Below are positions 63,358 to 64,000 of a stretch of 64,000 nt of DNA, one piece after another. The first letter of the stretch is position 1. Each line of letters opens with the position of its first letter. The position numbers were made by a program, and so were the translations under genes. Source of the DNA: SAR116 cluster bacterium AG-335-B03 (lineage in GTDB: Bacteria > Pseudomonadota > Alphaproteobacteria > Puniceispirillales > Marisalimonadaceae); NCBI GenBank assembly GCA_003282435.1, contig QBZG01000001.1:62001-126000 (forward strand). Direction: 5' to 3'. Under the pieces are notes generated by a model. It saw nothing but the letters and a program-made list of their open reading frames with translations. It did no database searches and had not been told where the DNA came from.

Positions 63358-63891
63358 TTGGAAACTCGCAGAGGTGGTCGTCTAGTAGATAGACCAGAAT
63401 TTAAAACTAAACCAAAACCAGTTACTTTTTTAGGTAAAGAAAAAGTATCCCAAGCAATTGCTGTTATGGCTGATAAAAATTATGGTTCAGTTGTAATTGT
63501 AGATAGTAAAGATAAAGTTGTCGGAATTGTGACTGAACGAGATATTGTAAAGAAATTGGTAAATAACAATATGTCTCCAAAAACAACTAAATTAGAGGAT
63601 ATAATGACCCTCAATCCAAGGGTTGCCAATGAGAATGATGATGTGGTTGATTGGTTGAGGATAATGTCAAATGATAGGTTTAGAAGATTACCTGTAGTGG
63701 ATGCCGATGGAAAAATTAAAGTTATTTTTACCCAGGGGGACTTTGTGTCCTATACCTGGCCAGATTTAATATTTCAAGCTTCACAATTAGCTAAAGCCTC
63801 ATTTATGAAGGGGTTCTCAATCAATACATTATTAATATTTATGGTAATTTATGGAGTTGCTTTAATAGCTGCTATGAAAGCTTTTTTATAA
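63358..63891 (+). CDS. Tandem CBS-domain protein with C-terminal membrane anchor
   Basis: A 177-residue protein with two CBS domains (about residues 25-80 and 85-135): YGSVVIVDSKDKVVGIVTER then DIVKKLV, and LEDIMTLNPRVANENDD then FRRLPVVDADGKIKVIF. A single hydrophobic helix (INTLLIFMVIYGVALIAAMK) anchors the C-terminus. CBS pairs bind adenine nucleotides and regulate partners; none is obvious here. TTG start at 63358 with AAGAGG about 7 nt upstream. A TATAAT-like element at 63304-63309 may be part of its promoter. Confidence 0.87.
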   Translation: METRRGGRLVDRPEFKTKPKPVTFLGKEKVSQAIAVMADKNYGSVVIVDSKDKVVGIVTERDIVKKLVNNNMSPKTTKLEDIMTLNPRVANENDDVVDWLRIMSNDRFRRLPVVDADGKIKVIFTQGDFVSYTWPDLIFQASQLAKASFMKGFSINTLLIFMVIYGVALIAAMKAFL

Positions 63892-63902
63892 AAGGCTTTT
63901 AA

Positions 63903-64000
63903 TTATCTTTTAGTTCTTAGCATTTGATTAGATATCCAAGTCATAACAATTTCATTATTTTGATTAGTAACAGTATGTTTTAACCTAGCAGTACCTCGTT
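63903..64000 (-). CDS. C-terminal end of a MaoC-like (hotdog) protein, partial
   Basis: On the minus strand the frame entering at 64000 reads RGTARLKHTVTNQNNEIVMT, then WISNQMLRTKR and a stop at 63903. This resembles the end of MaoC-like dehydratase domains (RGTxRxxxxVxNQxGE). Only about 31 codons are inside the window, so the family call is tentative. It converges with the CBS gene, 11 nt apart. Confidence 0.5.
   Translation of the reverse strand, partial: RGTARLKHTVTNQNNEIVMTWISNQMLRTKR

Noticed and set aside
1-64000. CRISPR array, tRNA, rRNA or preQ1 riboswitch
   Set aside because: No regularly spaced repeats, cloverleaf-like sequences or riboswitch-like leader (queF has only 13 nt upstream) were recognised by eye.

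Overview
The window looks like a strongly AT-rich, tightly packed alphaproteobacterial chromosome, most likely from a streamlined marine plankton lineage of the SAR11 / HIMB59 / AEGEAN-169 kind. The lineage is an inference. It rests on a GapR (DUF2312) gene next to a DUF1244 gene, MntR- and MarR-type regulators, alphaproteobacterial style acyl-CoA catabolism, gaps of 0-30 nt between most genes, and convergent genes that touch or overlap. No rRNA, tRNA, insertion sequence, phage or CRISPR array was seen.

Positions 1 to about 39.1 kb form a surface-glycan island, visibly richer in A and T than the rest. Its left end holds a large unrecognised protein cut by the window edge, then two decayed genes (an acyltransferase-3 fragment and a SAM methyltransferase). 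Next comes a DUF4956 - CotH/beta-helix - VTC trio, a membrane protein abutting an N-terminally truncated UPF0104 gene, ManC, and two peptidoglycan hydrolases. dTDP-rhamnose genes follow, with RmlA and RmlB on minus, RmlC on plus and RmlD on minus, then GmhA and a short NeuB-family enzyme with a TIM-barrel partner.

From 19.3 to 32.5 kb lies a 12-gene plus-strand run: a GT9 enzyme, an ABC exporter, a CMP-sugar synthetase, three tandem SDRs, an aldo/keto reductase, a capsule-type GT-B protein, a fourth SDR, an unrecognised NAD-binding protein, a remarkable FAD-oxidoreductase/NeuB fusion, and a second CMP-sugar synthetase. Together these look like a pathway, possibly undescribed, for one or two nonulosonic (sialic-acid-like) sugars. 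On the minus strand from 32.5 to 39.1 kb are the ADP-heptose genes (split HldE plus HldD), a WecA-like initiating transferase, MurQ, a surface-carbohydrate GT-B protein and a rhamnosyltransferase-like GT2.

From 39.1 kb on the content is core metabolism: PyrC, an FMN reductase, pterin carbinolamine dehydratase, acetoacetyl-CoA synthetase, an MFS carrier, a frameshifted marR with a perfect 16-bp palindrome just upstream, QueF, PyrF, GapR, DUF1244, MntR with a putative MntR box, a GT39 transferase, SufE and two RNA methyltransferases.

The right end holds two catabolic modules. One (52.0-55.7 kb) encodes as separate genes the three domains found fused in human ACAD10 (HAD, APH-type kinase, acyl-CoA dehydrogenase) plus an SDR, suggesting 4-hydroxyacyl-CoA breakdown. 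The other (57.0-63.3 kb) encodes an ECHDC3-like crotonase, a GMC oxidoreductase, an isobutyryl-CoA dehydrogenase, 3-hydroxyisobutyryl-CoA hydrolase, a thiolase and a rhodanese, suggesting valine and related branched-chain acid catabolism. The window closes with a membrane-anchored CBS protein and the C-terminal end of a probable MaoC-like protein.
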